Below are positions 35,994 through 46,033 of a DNA stretch of 64,000 nucleotides, in pieces (positions within the stretch are counted from its first letter, which is position 1; the number at the start of each line of letters is the position of its first letter). Under the pieces are notes generated by a model, which was given only the letters and a program-made list of their open reading frames with translations, was not told the DNA's origin and made no database searches. The position numbers were made by a program, and so were the translations under genes. Origin of the DNA: Dokdonia sp. PRO95 (lineage in GTDB: Bacteria > Bacteroidota > Bacteroidia > Flavobacteriales > Flavobacteriaceae); contig NZ_CM001837.1 in NCBI RefSeq assembly GCF_000355805.1, positions 261,434 to 325,433 of the forward strand. Direction: 5' to 3'.

Positions 35994-37259
35994 TCAAACA
36001 AGCAGTTGAAATAACGCTGGTTTATCATTAAGATACTCACCATAAAATTTACGCGCACGCATTCTATCGAGAAGTGGCTGTAAATCTTCTGAAGATTTTA
36101 TTTGTAGACCTACGATTGCTGGTCCCTGCTCTCTACTTGTTTTTTTTGAATATTCAAAATAAGTAATATCATCTGTGGGTCCAAGTACCTCAGCCACAAA
36201 CTCTTTTAAAGCTCCCGCTCGCTGCGGGAACTTCACAATAAAATAATGTTTTAATCCTTGATGTAACAAAGCACGCTCTTTGATTTCGGCGGTACGGGTG
36301 ATATCGTTGTTACTTCCGCTTACGATACAAGCGATATTTTTACCTTTAATTTCTTCAGCAAATTGATCTAGAACGGCAAGCGTCATTGCGCCAGCGGGTT
36401 CTGCTACTATAGCATCTCTATTATATAAATCAAGAATAGTCTGGCATATCTTACCTTCAGAAACGGTAACTACCCTATCCACAAACTGCTGAGCAATTGC
36501 AAAGTTGCGATCGCCTACTCGTTGCACTGCCGCACCATCAACAAATTTATCAATCTCATCTAGCGTAGTATTTTCCTTTTTTGAGAGCGAAGTCAGCATC
36601 GCTGGAGCTCCCGCTGGCTCTACTCCTATAATCTTTGTTTTAGGTGATAGATGATGAAAAACGCTAGACAATCCAGCTATCAATCCTCCTCCACCTACTG
36701 GAACAAAAACATAATCCAAAGCCTGCTCAGATTGCGTTAAAATCTCTAAGCCTACAGTTGCCTGGCCTTCTATTATTTTTTCATCATCAAAGGGATGTAC
36801 AAATGTTTTTCCTTCTGTGGTACAAATATGACTAGCTCTAGCAAATGCGTCATCAAAAGTATCACCTTCTAACACGACAGTAATCCAATCTCCACCAAAC
36901 ATTTCTACTTGCTCCACCTTTTGATTAGGTGTTGTAGAAGGCATAAAGATAGTGCCATGAATACCTAAACGTGAGCATGACAAAGCTACGCCCTGCGCAT
37001 GATTACCAGCACTAGCACAAACGATGCCTACTTCTTTTTGTTCATCTGTAAGCGTGCTTATCTTATTGTAAGCGCCGCGTATTTTGTAACTGCGAACTTG
37101 CTGTAAGTCTTCACGCTTCAAAAAAACTTCTGCATCAAACTTGGTTGAGTAGGTAAAGCTGCGCATAAATGGTGTCTTTATGGCAACCTTCTTTACCCTA
37201 TTTGCTGCATCAGTAATTGACTTTAACGTGGGAATAAATATTGTTGTTGCTACTGCCAT
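35994..37259 (-). CDS. ilvA: threonine ammonia-lyase (threonine deaminase)
   Basis: 421 residues. It deaminates threonine to 2-oxobutanoate, the first step toward isoleucine. The PLP lysine is K59 in RSYKIRGA; the SAGNHAQG and GGGGL phosphate-binding loops are present. The last 90 residues (from about 330, HYFIVKFPQRAGAL) form one ACT-like regulatory domain, the short form of IlvA, so isoleucine feedback is likely but may differ from the two-domain enzyme of enteric bacteria. It is the last gene of the ilvD-ilvB-ilvN-ilvC-ilvA operon, 80 bases after ilvC, and is followed by the terminator shared with the convergent glycosyltransferase. Confidence 0.95.
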   Translation of the reverse strand: MAVATTIFIPTLKSITDAANRVKKVAIKTPFMRSFTYSTKFDAEVFLKREDLQQVRSYKIRGAYNKISTLTDEQKEVGIVCASAGNHAQGVALSCSRLGIHGTIFMPSTTPNQKVEQVEMFGGDWITVVLEGDTFDDAFARASHICTTEGKTFVHPFDDEKIIEGQATVGLEILTQSEQALDYVFVPVGGGGLIAGLSSVFHHLSPKTKIIGVEPAGAPAMLTSLSKKENTTLDEIDKFVDGAAVQRVGDRNFAIAQQFVDRVVTVSEGKICQTILDLYNRDAIVAEPAGAMTLAVLDQFAEEIKGKNIACIVSGSNNDITRTAEIKERALLHQGLKHYFIVKFPQRAGALKEFVAEVLGPTDDITYFEYSKKTSREQGPAIVGLQIKSSEDLQPLLDRMRARKFYGEYLNDKPALFQLLV

Positions 37260-37339
37260 TTACACATAGTATCCATACTTGTTATTTTGAAATTTATTAC
37301 ACCCTAATCTTTTACAGATTAACAATGCATCTCTTCTGT

Positions 37340-38812
37340 TTAGGCTGTTTTTACTTTCTTCATTGCAACCATAGCTCTTCGTAGTGTAGCTCCTATTTCC
37401 TCAACAGGATGATTGCGTATTGCATCGTTTACAGCAATTAATTCTTGATTATCTACATCATTTTCTTTCGCGAAAGCGGAACCTATAATATTAGTATCCA
37501 CCTTCTTCATAAAGTCAGTTAACAAAGGCTTACAAGCATGATCAAAAAGATAGCAACCGTACTCTGCCGTATCAGAAATGATACGGTTCATTTCAAACAA
37601 CTTCTTACGTGCGATCGTATTTGCAATAAGTGGTGTTTCATGTAGCGACTCATAATACGCACTTTCTTCTATAATTCCTGCAGCGGTCATGGTTTCAAAA
37701 GCGAGCTCTACTCCTGCTTTCACCATCGCTACCATGAGAACTCCGTGATCAAAATATTCTTGCTCCGTAATCTCTTCTGTAGTGATTTCTTGTTTTTCAA
37801 AAGCAGTTTCTCCAGTGGCAGCTCTCCATTTGTGAAGATTCTTATCATCTGCAGCCCAGTCTTCCATCATTGTTTTTGAGAAGTGACCAGAAATAATATC
37901 ATCCATATGCTTTTCAAATAGCGGACGCATAATTTCTTTTAATTCCTCGGCTAGTTGGAAAGCTTTAATCTTAGACGGATTATTAAGACGATCCATCATC
38001 GTTGTAATTCCGCCATGTTTTAAGGCTTCTGTAATGGTTTCCCAGCCATACTGGATTAATTTTCCAGCATATGCAGGATCAATCCCTTTTTCTACCATTT
38101 TATCAAAACAAAGTATTGAGCCTGTTTGTAGCACTCCACAAAGTATGGTTTGCTCGCCCATAAGATCAGACTTCACTTCTGCCACAAAAGAAGACTCTAG
38201 AACACCTGCTCTGTGCCCTCCTGTCGCTGCTGCATAGGCTTTTGCTTGTGCCAGCCCCTTCCCTTCTGGATCATTATTAGGGTGTACTGCAATTAAGGTA
38301 GGTACTCCAAAACCTCTTTTATATTCCTCTCTTACCTCAGACCCTGGGCACTTAGGCGCCACCATGATTACCGTTAGATCCTCACGAATTTTCATTCCTT
38401 CTTCTACAATATTAAAACCGTGAGAATAAGCAAGCGTAGCTCCCTTTTTCATTAAAGGCATTACAGCTTTTACTACCGAGGTATGCTGCTTATCTGGTGT
38501 AAGATTCAACACTAAATCTGCAGTAGGAATAAGTTCTTCATACGTCCCTACTGTAAATCCATTATCTGTTGCATTCTTAAAAGACTGACGCTTGTCTGTA
38601 ATCGCTCCCTCACGTAATGCGTATGAGATATTACAACCGCTATCACGCATATTAAGACCTTGATTAAGACCTTGCGCACCGCAACCTACAATCACAATCT
38701 TCTTGCCTTCTATAGCCGCAATTCCATCTTGAAATTCGCTAGCATCCATAAAACGGCATTTCCCTAGTTGTGCCAGTTGATCTCTAAGTGGCAATGTGTT
38801 GAAGTAGTTCAT
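37340..38812 (-). CDS. ilvC: ketol-acid reductoisomerase, long (class II) form
   Basis: 490 residues, the length of the class II enzyme of E. coli type; the class I form is about 330-340. It rearranges and reduces acetolactate or acetohydroxybutanoate with NADPH and Mg. Visible: the nucleotide-binding GCGAQG near residue 45, the [12 protein letters not shown] and [10 protein letters not shown] metal-site segments, and the duplicated C-terminal knotted domain. A copy of the TTTCGCGAAA palindrome lies in the C-terminal part (SAFAKEND). It is fourth in the ilv operon, 86 bases after ilvN. Confidence 0.96.
   Translation of the reverse strand: MNYFNTLPLRDQLAQLGKCRFMDASEFQDGIAAIEGKKIVIVGCGAQGLNQGLNMRDSGCNISYALREGAITDKRQSFKNATDNGFTVGTYEELIPTADLVLNLTPDKQHTSVVKAVMPLMKKGATLAYSHGFNIVEEGMKIREDLTVIMVAPKCPGSEVREEYKRGFGVPTLIAVHPNNDPEGKGLAQAKAYAAATGGHRAGVLESSFVAEVKSDLMGEQTILCGVLQTGSILCFDKMVEKGIDPAYAGKLIQYGWETITEALKHGGITTMMDRLNNPSKIKAFQLAEELKEIMRPLFEKHMDDIISGHFSKTMMEDWAADDKNLHKWRAATGETAFEKQEITTEEITEQEYFDHGVLMVAMVKAGVELAFETMTAAGIIEESAYYESLHETPLIANTIARKKLFEMNRIISDTAEYGCYLFDHACKPLLTDFMKKVDTNIIGSAFAKENDVDNQELIAVNDAIRNHPVEEIGATLRRAMVAMKKVKTA
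37463..37478. repeat. dispersed palindrome, copy 9 (coding in ilvC, read AFAKE)
   Basis: TTCTTTCGCGAAAGCG on the + strand; on the coding strand it encodes SAFAKEN near the ilvC C-terminus. Confidence 0.8.
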
Positions 38813-38898
38813 TCTAATTAATTTTCGGTAAAGACGGTGGTTAGTAATACGTCTTTATAATGATTAGTTATTGTTTTTTAGACTCTGTATTTGAAGTG

Positions 38899-39456
38899 TT
38901 ACGCTTTCGCGAAAGCGGTCTCCTGCTCATTTCTTATTTGTTGTAACAATGAAGAGATAGGCATCTCTGTCTTAGTAACTGCAATTCTACCCGAGCGAGT
39001 AAACTGCATGATACCAAAAGGTTTTAACTCTCGGTGTACCAAATCAATCTCAGACCTGCGACCTGACTTCTCTAGCACAAAGAAATCTTTATTTACTGTG
39101 ACTATGCGAGCATGACTATCTTTAATGATATTCTGAATTTGAGGCTCTTCAAAAAGCAACTCAGATTTGATTTTAAAAAGTGCACTTTCTGTAAAAATGG
39201 TCTCCTCATCAGTATGATAAAAGGCCTTGATTACCTCGACCTGGCGCTCTATCTGACCTTTAATTTTTTCCATTTGATGTTCTGTAACATTTACCACTAG
39301 TGTAAACTTAAAAACATCATCTATCTCACTCTCTGAAGCAGAGAGACTCTCAATATTAATCTTACGACGTTGAAATATAGCAGAGATGCGATTGAGTAAC
39401 CCAATGTTATTCTCACTGTATATGGTAACTGTATATGTTGTTATTTGCTCACTCAT
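38899..39456 (-). CDS. ilvN: acetolactate synthase small (regulatory) subunit
   Basis: 185 residues. N-terminal ACT domain (TYTVTIYSENNIGLLNRISAIFQRRKINIESL) that binds the feedback amino acid, then the C-terminal domain that contacts the catalytic subunit (HARIVTVNKDFFVLEKSG, KPFGIMQFTRSGRIAV). The gene ends in a copy of the palindrome: the last residues AFAKA and the stop TAA are all palindrome sequence, which may have lengthened the protein by a few residues. Located between ilvB and ilvC, 84 bases after ilvB. Confidence 0.93.
   Translation of the reverse strand: MSEQITTYTVTIYSENNIGLLNRISAIFQRRKINIESLSASESEIDDVFKFTLVVNVTEHQMEKIKGQIERQVEVIKAFYHTDEETIFTESALFKIKSELLFEEPQIQNIIKDSHARIVTVNKDFFVLEKSGRRSEIDLVHRELKPFGIMQFTRSGRIAVTKTEMPISSLLQQIRNEQETAFAKA
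38902..38917. repeat. dispersed palindrome, copy 10 (forms the 3' end of ilvN)
   Basis: Perfect CGCTTTCGCGAAAGCG. It encodes the terminal AFAKA of ilvN and adjoins its stop codon. Confidence 0.9.
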
Positions 39457-39540
39457 ACCTATTGAGTTTAAGTACTTATTATTTTTATTGCAGCTAGATT
39501 ATTTAAGGAATTTCGGCGTAAAGTTCTTAATAGAAAAATC

Positions 39541-41265
39541 CTAAGCTAGGCGTATATCAGATACCGATGCTCCTGTAGGAATCATAGGGAATACATTGTC
39601 CTCTTTTTCTACCATCACTTCTAGAAAGAAACTATTTTCTGAAGCAATCATACGAGTAATAGCATCTTCTAGGCCGTTTCTGTCACTCACTTTTTGAGCT
39701 TCAATATCATAAGCCTCTGCTATCTTACAGAAGTTAGGGTTCTTCATCTCTGTGCTGGCATAACGCTTGTCAAAAAACAGTTGCTGCCACTGGCGCACCA
39801 TTCCTAAAAACTCATTATTGAGCACTACAATCTTTACTGCAGCACCGGTTTGAAAAATAGTCCCCAGTTCTTGTATAGTCATCTGGTAACCACCATCTCC
39901 TATGATAGCTACTACTTCACGATCTGGCGCTCCCATCTTTGCTCCTATTGCTGCTGGAAGGGCAAAGCCCATCGTCCCTAGACCTCCAGAAGTAATGTTA
40001 CTCTTAGATTTTTTAAAGTTTGCATAGCGTATACCTACCATCTGATGCTGTCCCACATCTGTTACTATAATGGCGTCGCCATTTGTTTTAGTATTGATAA
40101 GCTCTATGACCTCCCCCATGGTTAGACCTTCCTTTGTGGGGTGAATATCGTTCTTTATTACTTTATCAAACTCTATATTATAATGGTCTTTAAATTTTTG
40201 ATACCAGGCGGTATGTTCTTTATTTTCTATCATCGGCAATATTCTTTCTAGGGTCTCTCTAGAATTACCTAATACCGGTATATCTGCTTTTACGTTTTTA
40301 TTTACCTCAGCGGGATCTATTTCAAAATGAATCACCTTAGCTTGCTTTGCATAACTTTCAAGATTCCCTGTCACACGGTCATCAAAGCGCATCCCAATTG
40401 CTATTAACACATCACATTGGTTAGTAAGTACATTAGGCCCATAATTACCATGCATCCCCACCATACCCACATTAAGCGGATGATCTGTAGGAATTGCAGA
40501 TACTCCAAGGATTGTCCACGCAGCTGGGATTCCAGATTTTTCAACAAAGGCTTTAAAAGCCTCTTCTGCTTCACCAAGAATAACACCTTGCCCCCATACA
40601 ATCATGGGTTGTTTTGCACTATTTATAGCTTGTGCAGCTGCTTGTAATTGTTCTTCCTTTACTTCTGGTACAGGCACATAACTACGTATGTGTTCGCATT
40701 TTTCATAAGAAAATTCAAACTCTTCAAACTGGGCATCCTTTGTTATATCAATTAATACAGGGCCTGGTCTTCCAGAACGCGCTATATAAAAAGCTTTTGC
40801 CAGTACTTCTGGTATTTCCTTAGCACTTGTAATTTGATGATTCCACTTTGTAACAGGTGTAGAAATCCCTATAATATCGGTCTCTTGAAATGCATCACTT
40901 CCCAATAAATGCGAGCCTACTTGCCCAGTAATACAAACCATAGGTGTGCTGTCTATTTGAGCATCTGCAATACCTGTAATTAGGTTTGTGGCTCCTGGCC
41001 CTGAAGTCGCAATAGCAACACCTACTTTTCCTGTTGCTCTAGCAAACCCTTGTGCCGCATGCGTCGCACCCTGCTCATGACGTGTGAGTACGTGATGTAT
41101 CTTATCTTGATGTATGTGCAACTGATCATAAAATGGCATGATCGCCCCACCGGGATATCCATAAATTAAATCTGCTCCCTCTGCCAGCAAGCAGTGTATT
41201 AATGCCTCACTACCGCTCATTGTGATAGTTGTCTTTGCTGGATTTTGTATGGTTTTTGTCTCCAT
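39541..41265 (-). CDS. ilvB: acetolactate synthase large (catalytic) subunit
   Basis: About 574 residues from the ATG at 41265 (METKTIQNPAK). An ATG 21 bases earlier (MPHKYLY) is possible and cannot be excluded, as no clear ribosome binding site decides. It joins two pyruvate, or pyruvate and 2-oxobutanoate, using thiamine diphosphate, FAD and Mg. Visible: the catalytic Glu region near the N-terminus (YGYPGGAIMPFYD, then HEQGATHAAQGFARATG), the central FAD-binding domain (GMVGMHGNYGPN, RFDDRVTGNL), and the ThDP motif GDGGYQMTIQEL ... NN. Second gene of the ilv operon, 124 bases after ilvD. Confidence 0.95.
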   Translation of the reverse strand: METKTIQNPAKTTITMSGSEALIHCLLAEGADLIYGYPGGAIMPFYDQLHIHQDKIHHVLTRHEQGATHAAQGFARATGKVGVAIATSGPGATNLITGIADAQIDSTPMVCITGQVGSHLLGSDAFQETDIIGISTPVTKWNHQITSAKEIPEVLAKAFYIARSGRPGPVLIDITKDAQFEEFEFSYEKCEHIRSYVPVPEVKEEQLQAAAQAINSAKQPMIVWGQGVILGEAEEAFKAFVEKSGIPAAWTILGVSAIPTDHPLNVGMVGMHGNYGPNVLTNQCDVLIAIGMRFDDRVTGNLESYAKQAKVIHFEIDPAEVNKNVKADIPVLGNSRETLERILPMIENKEHTAWYQKFKDHYNIEFDKVIKNDIHPTKEGLTMGEVIELINTKTNGDAIIVTDVGQHQMVGIRYANFKKSKSNITSGGLGTMGFALPAAIGAKMGAPDREVVAIIGDGGYQMTIQELGTIFQTGAAVKIVVLNNEFLGMVRQWQQLFFDKRYASTEMKNPNFCKIAEAYDIEAQKVSDRNGLEDAITRMIASENSFFLEVMVEKEDNVFPMIPTGASVSDIRLA

Positions 41266-41389
41266 ATACAGGTATTTATGTGGCATTATTTTTAAACGTG
41301 CCCTTGTTTATTATCTTCTTAAACCTTCAAACCTCTTATATTAAACAGAAGAGAAAAACTTGAAGGTAACTCCTTGTCACTCCACTTTT

Positions 41390-43069
41390 CTAAAACTCAT
41401 CTGTAACACAGCCCTCACTTGCAGAGGAAACCATTCTCGCATATTTGTAGAGCGATCCTCTTTGAACCTTAAGTGGCGGTGCAATCCAGTTTGCTTGACG
41501 GCTTGCAAGTTCTTCCTCGCTTATCTCCATATTTATGGTATTATTTTCTGCATCAATTACAATGATATCTCCATCTTCTATGAGTGCAATACCACCACCA
41601 TCTTGTGCTTCTGGAGTGATATGACCCACCACAAAACCATGTGTCCCACCAGAAAAGCGTCCATCTGTAATAAGTGCTACGTCTTTACCAAGTCCTGCGC
41701 CCATGATTGCTGCTGTAGGTTTAAGCATTTCTGGCATTCCTGGACCACCTTGCGGCCCTTCATATCGTATTACGACAACATCTCCTTTCTTTACTTTACC
41801 TGCACCTATCCCTGCGTTTGCTTCATACTCACCATTAAATACACGTGCGCTTCCGCGAAAATGTAATCCTTCCTTTCCAGTAATCTTTGCAACCGAACCT
41901 TCGCTTGCTATATTTCCATACAGTATACGGATGTGCCCTGTAGCCTTTATAGGATTCTCTACGGTATGAATTACATCTTGATGTGCTTTTAGATGATCAA
42001 CCTCAGCTAGATTTTCTGCAATGGTTTTGCCGGTTACGGTCATACAGTCTCCGTGAAGCATCCCTTGATCAAGCATATATTTTAATACGCCAGGAACACC
42101 TCCCACTTTGTGCAGGTCTTCCATTAAGTATTTTCCAGAAGGTTTTAAATCTGCTAGAAATGGAGTCGTATCACTTATTTTCTGAAAATCTTCAAGTTTA
42201 AAATCGATTTGTGCAGCTTTTGCGATTGCAAGAAAATGCAAAACTGCATTTGTAGAACCTCCCAATACAGTGACTAGCTTTACTGCGTTTTCTAGTGACT
42301 TACGTGTCACGATATCTGAAGGCTTAATATCATTTTCAATTAAGTTTCTCAAAGCAGCACCTACTCTAGCGCATTCTGCTGTTTTATCTGGAGAAACTGC
42401 AGGATTAGAACTCGTATATGGCAAGCTCATTCCTAATGCTTCTATGGCAGAAGCCATTGTATTTGCTGTGTACATACCGCCGCATGCACCAGCTCCTGGA
42501 CATGCTTTTTTTACTACGGTTTTAAACTCTTTTTCTGTAATGCTGCCCGCCACTTTCTCTCCCCATGCTTCAAAAGCAGAAACAACATCGAGCTTCTTAT
42601 CTTCATGACATCCAGGTGCTATAGTTCCTCCATAAACAAGTATAGAAGGTCTATCTAAACGTAATTGCGCCATCAAAGCTCCAGGCATATTCTTGTCACA
42701 TCCCACAACGGTAATAAGCGCGTCATAAGACATCGCTTGCACCACCGTTTCCATTGAGTCTGCAATGATATCACGTGAAGGTAAAGAGTATCGCATACCA
42801 GGAGTTCCCATTGATATACCATCACTAACCCCTATGGTATTGTAAATCAAACCTACCAGATCGGATGTTTGTACGCCCTGCTTGATATCTACCGCCAGCT
42901 TATTTAAATGCATATTGCACGGGTTACCTTCATAACCTGTACTAGCAATACCCACAAGTGGCTTTTTAAAATCTGCATCTGTAAGACCTATGGCATGTAA
43001 CATTGCCTGTGCTGCTGGCTGTGTAGGGTCTTGAGTGACCGCTTTACTGTATTTATTAAGTTCCTTCAA
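41390..43069 (-). CDS. ilvD: dihydroxy-acid dehydratase
   Basis: 559 residues. It dehydrates dihydroxy-acids to the keto-acid precursors of valine and isoleucine. The iron-sulfur cysteines are in [16 protein letters not shown] and [13 protein letters not shown]; the C-terminal [15 protein letters not shown] is the Mg/substrate site. First gene of the operon ilvD-ilvB-ilvN-ilvC-ilvA, so regulation of the whole pathway should lie in the 336 bases upstream. A weak 8-bp inverted repeat (ACCTTCAA at 41323-41330 / TTGAAGGT at 41360-41367) sits between ilvD and ilvB. Confidence 0.96.
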   Translation of the reverse strand: MKELNKYSKAVTQDPTQPAAQAMLHAIGLTDADFKKPLVGIASTGYEGNPCNMHLNKLAVDIKQGVQTSDLVGLIYNTIGVSDGISMGTPGMRYSLPSRDIIADSMETVVQAMSYDALITVVGCDKNMPGALMAQLRLDRPSILVYGGTIAPGCHEDKKLDVVSAFEAWGEKVAGSITEKEFKTVVKKACPGAGACGGMYTANTMASAIEALGMSLPYTSSNPAVSPDKTAECARVGAALRNLIENDIKPSDIVTRKSLENAVKLVTVLGGSTNAVLHFLAIAKAAQIDFKLEDFQKISDTTPFLADLKPSGKYLMEDLHKVGGVPGVLKYMLDQGMLHGDCMTVTGKTIAENLAEVDHLKAHQDVIHTVENPIKATGHIRILYGNIASEGSVAKITGKEGLHFRGSARVFNGEYEANAGIGAGKVKKGDVVVIRYEGPQGGPGMPEMLKPTAAIMGAGLGKDVALITDGRFSGGTHGFVVGHITPEAQDGGGIALIEDGDIIVIDAENNTINMEISEEELASRQANWIAPPLKVQRGSLYKYARMVSSASEGCVTDEF

Positions 43070-43405
43070 GAGTATAATGTGTTTGGAATGGTTAAAATTA
43101 TTATTCTAATATCAACTGCACAGTTTATAATAATAAAGCTACCGACAACCAAACCAACTCATTTAGACTTAAAAATCTGAATATCAATTAATTAATACAG
43201 AACAAAACATACTTCTACAAGAATCTATCGTCTTATTTAATAGAAAAACAGCGTTATATAATTCATACTTAGTCAATTAAAAAAACTCAATTCTTCACCT
43301 TTTAAGTTAATAGCAATATCCTTATGCAATACTTTATATTAAATCTTTCAGAAAATCACCACGGCTCCCTTAATAAGTCCCTATTTTTGGTAAAAACATA
43401 CCGCC
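43070..43405. other. 336-base divergent region upstream of ilvD and the aldehyde dehydrogenase
   Basis: AT-rich. On the - strand it holds a candidate 8-codon leader peptide (listed separately) and a long AT-rich inverted repeat close to ilvD. On the + strand a TATTTTTG element (43382-43389) fits TAnnTTTG and lies 17 bases before the GTG start of the aldehyde dehydrogenase, without a clear TTG at -33. Nothing else seen. Confidence 0.5.
43184..43210 (-). promoter_or_regulatory. candidate branched-chain leader peptide for the ilv operon
   Basis: A tiny frame encoding M-F-C-S-V-L-I-N then stop, ending 114 bases before the ilvD ATG. Three branched-chain codons in a row (Val-Leu-Ile) in front of an ilv operon is what transcription attenuation would need. 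Downstream, an inverted repeat around AACTG-TG-CAGTT flanked by ATTATTAT/ATAATAAT could be the regulatory hairpin, but it has no strong T tract. Eight codons could easily arise by chance. Confidence 0.25.
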
Positions 43406-44779
43406 GTGACTATTCCTCAACTACTAGATACACAACGAGATTATTTTGCAACTGGACAAACTAAGGATATTGCCTTCAGGAAAGATTGCTTGGTACGCTT
43501 TCGCGAAAGCATAAAAAACCACGAGCAAGAGATTATCAAAGCACTAGCAGATGATTTTAAAAAACCAGCTTTTGAAAGTGTTGCTACAGAAGTGAGTATT
43601 GTCATGATGGAACTTAATAAGGCCATTAAAGAAATCTGGAAATGGCAGATGCCAAAAAAGGTTTCTTCTTCGCTTTTAAATTTTCCATCTAGTGATAAAA
43701 TTATGTATGAGCCATATGGCACAACGCTGGTAATCTCACCGTGGAATTATCCTTTCCAGCTTGCCGTAGGACCAATAGTAGGCGCAATTGCTGCTGGTAA
43801 TACGGTTGTATTAAAACCCAGCGAACTCACTCCTAAAACATCAGAACTACTTGCAAAGATAATTTCTGAAGTGTTTGATAATAGACATGTAGCAGTTGTT
43901 CAGGGTGATAAAGAGGTAGCACAAGAATTGCTAGCACAACGATGGGATTACATTTTCTTTACAGGAAGTGTTCCCGTGGGAAAAATAGTTTACAAAGCAG
44001 CTGCAGAACATCTTACACCAGTAACTCTTGAGCTAGGCGGAAAAAGCCCTTGTATCGTTGATCAATCTGCCAAAATACAACTAGCCGCAAAGCGAATTGT
44101 TTGGGGGAAATTTGTTAATGCTGGACAGACCTGTATCGCTCCAGATTATATCCTAGTGCATACTTCTGTAAAAGATAAGTTGCTCACCGCACTAGATGTG
44201 GAAATCACAAATGCTTATGGTGCAGATCCTGCTATATCTCCAGATTTTGCAAGAATCATCAGTGACAAAAACTTTGATAGACTTTCAAGCATGCTTGAAA
44301 ATGCAACAGTATTTAAAGGCGGAAATACTAATAAGGATGAACTTTACATTGCCCCTACGGTGCTTGATAAAGTAACTGTAAAAGACAAAGTAATGCAGGA
44401 TGAAATTTTTGGCCCGATTCTCCCTGTACTCACTTATGAAAAAAAAGAGGACATCTCAAGAATTATAAATGCTATGGAGAAACCACTAAGTGCCTATGTG
44501 TTTTCAGAAAAGCGATCTTTTAAGAAATGGTTTAATAATAGCTTTTCATTTGGTGGAGGAGCAATGAATGATACACTTGTTCATTTTGTAAATGACAAGC
44601 TGCCATTTGGCGGCGTGGGTCACTCAGGAATAGGAAGCTATCATGGTAAAAAATCATTTTACACCTTTAGTCATGCAAAGGCAATTGTAAGTCGTGGCAC
44701 ATGGATGGATGTGCCTATGCGTTATGCTCCTTACAAAGGAAAAATAGGTATGCTCAAGAAGTTTATGAACTGGCTTTAA
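43406..44779 (+). CDS. aldehyde dehydrogenase, ALDH3-like
   Basis: 457 residues, starting with GTG; no earlier ATG fits and the next in-frame ATG would remove essential sequence. NAD(P)-dependent oxidation of an aldehyde to an acid. Visible: SPWNYPFQL (cofactor/substrate channel), GSVPVGK, catalytic E209 (LELGGK) and nucleophile C243 (GQTCIAPDY), and the C-terminal 'PFGGVGHSGIGSYHG'. The short length and the GQTCIAPDY form match class 3 enzymes that act on medium-chain or aromatic aldehydes; substrate not known. A palindrome copy lies near the N-terminus (VRFRESI). Divergent from the ilv operon. Confidence 0.9.
   Translation: MTIPQLLDTQRDYFATGQTKDIAFRKDCLVRFRESIKNHEQEIIKALADDFKKPAFESVATEVSIVMMELNKAIKEIWKWQMPKKVSSSLLNFPSSDKIMYEPYGTTLVISPWNYPFQLAVGPIVGAIAAGNTVVLKPSELTPKTSELLAKIISEVFDNRHVAVVQGDKEVAQELLAQRWDYIFFTGSVPVGKIVYKAAAEHLTPVTLELGGKSPCIVDQSAKIQLAAKRIVWGKFVNAGQTCIAPDYILVHTSVKDKLLTALDVEITNAYGADPAISPDFARIISDKNFDRLSSMLENATVFKGGNTNKDELYIAPTVLDKVTVKDKVMQDEIFGPILPVLTYEKKEDISRIINAMEKPLSAYVFSEKRSFKKWFNNSFSFGGGAMNDTLVHFVNDKLPFGGVGHSGIGSYHGKKSFYTFSHAKAIVSRGTWMDVPMRYAPYKGKIGMLKKFMNWL
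43496..43511. repeat. dispersed palindrome, copy 11 (coding, read RFRES)
   Basis: CGCTTTCGCGAAAGCA in the aldehyde dehydrogenase gene, encoding VRFRESI. Confidence 0.85.
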
Positions 44780-44881
44780 TAACATTACTACATAAAAAAA
44801 TAGGGCATTTACCCCTACTAAAACAATTGCATCCCTAGTACTTTTACGTATGTTCAATTTTCCCCCCACAATAATATACTT

Positions 44882-45184
44882 ATGGGAAGACCAACTAAAA
44901 CCGAACGTTTAAAAGAAGCCAGACCAATTATTATGCAATCAACCCTAATTTTTTGCAAATTAAATTTACAGAAAATCTATGCCCGCAGCCGTCGCCTTGA
45001 ACTTACTCACTGGAACGAGGATCAAGACTACGCAGATTACATCAACAATCTCTGGACAACAATGATGAAGCACGACGCTATTAAAAAAGATGCTTTAAAA
45101 CTTGATGAAATGCTAGGTACGGGTGATGCTGTTCAATTATTAAGTGACATCGTCATGGAACATAGACAATCAAAAAATGGCTAA
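44882..45184 (+). CDS. hypothetical protein of 100 residues
   Basis: I do not recognise this protein. It starts MGRPTKTERLKEARP, a GRP-rich basic start that can bind DNA in other proteins, followed by a mainly helical, charged region with two Trp and no Cys pair, no signal peptide and no membrane segment. So it is probably cytoplasmic. Its last 15 bases overlap the end of the convergent pxpC gene. It is preceded by a 102-base gap containing a TAGGG-CATTTA-CCCCTA inverted repeat (about 44811-44828) but no clear promoter consensus. Confidence 0.6.
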   Translation: MGRPTKTERLKEARPIIMQSTLIFCKLNLQKIYARSRRLELTHWNEDQDYADYINNLWTTMMKHDAIKKDALKLDEMLGTGDAVQLLSDIVMEHRQSKNG

Positions 45185-46033
45185 TCTAAACTGACTATCA
45201 TGTTGCATTTGTGCCAGCTTATTAAGATCGCTGGCAACTACTTGTAGCACTCGAGGATAACCTCCTGTAGTCTGACAGTCATTCATTAAAATAATAAATT
45301 TTCCAGCGGGTGTGAGCTGCACTGTTCCTGGTATAACAGGACTTGTGTATATACTTTTTAGAGCGTTTGGCAATGTCTCAACAAGTTGTATTGCCATCCT
45401 GTTCCATAGATTTGAAACCGTAAAAACACGGTTATTTAATTCTTGCTGCTCTGTGTAGCTGAGTTTTGAAAACTCAGGCCCTTTTTTAGCGTTGATAGTA
45501 GCTATAGATGAATATAACAACCCAGATTGTGATTGCATCTTGAGATATGCATTTTTTGACGCGCCATATCTCGAGACACCTAGCGATAGCTCCATCCCTG
45601 CAGTGAGCTTTCCATATGGTGTGAGCGGGTAATACCAGCTCTTACTACCTAATATGACTTGAGAATCTAGTCCTCCTGCAAATGCAAGATAGCATCTAGA
45701 TCCTCCACTTATTTTAGACATTTTTAATACTTGTTTGGCTTTCGCCAAAACAGGAACGCCTTCCATTACCTGAGCCCCATCTAGCGTAGCTCCTGCATTG
45801 CTGCCAGTAATTACAAAGTAAACATTATGATTGAATACTATAGTAGGTCCCAGTAAAGTACACTCTAGCATTGCTGCATGAGGTATATTATTGAGAATAG
45901 CATTTGCAATCATAAAAGCATGTTTATCCATAGCACCACTTTGTGGAACTCCTAGATGTGCGTAGCCTGCTCTACCATGATCTTGGACGGTTGTATAAAA
46001 TCCTGGATGCAATATGGAAATAGAAGGTTTCAT
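45170..46033 (-). CDS. pxpC: 5-oxoprolinase subunit C (biotin-dependent carboxyltransferase-like, KipA family)
   Basis: 287 residues. Typical opening (ISILHPGFYTTVQDHGRAGYAHLGVPQSGAMD) and the family's LLGPTIVFN and ITGSNAGATL segments. With PxpA and PxpB it forms the ATP-dependent enzyme that opens 5-oxoproline (pyroglutamate) to glutamate in prokaryotes. Its start overlaps the pxpB stop by 4 bases (ATGA). Fourth and last gene of the Nramp-pxpA-pxpB-pxpC unit; it converges on a small unknown gene with a 15-base overlap, and no terminator is seen. Confidence 0.9.
   Translation of the reverse strand: MKPSISILHPGFYTTVQDHGRAGYAHLGVPQSGAMDKHAFMIANAILNNIPHAAMLECTLLGPTIVFNHNVYFVITGSNAGATLDGAQVMEGVPVLAKAKQVLKMSKISGGSRCYLAFAGGLDSQVILGSKSWYYPLTPYGKLTAGMELSLGVSRYGASKNAYLKMQSQSGLLYSSIATINAKKGPEFSKLSYTEQQELNNRVFTVSNLWNRMAIQLVETLPNALKSIYTSPVIPGTVQLTPAGKFIILMNDCQTTGGYPRVLQVVASDLNKLAQMQHDSQFRLAIF

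Noticed and set aside
41323-41367. Inverted repeat ACCTTCAA/TTGAAGGT between ilvD and ilvB as a terminator or attenuator.
   Set aside because: Only 8 bp with a 29-base loop and no T tract; it may be chance.
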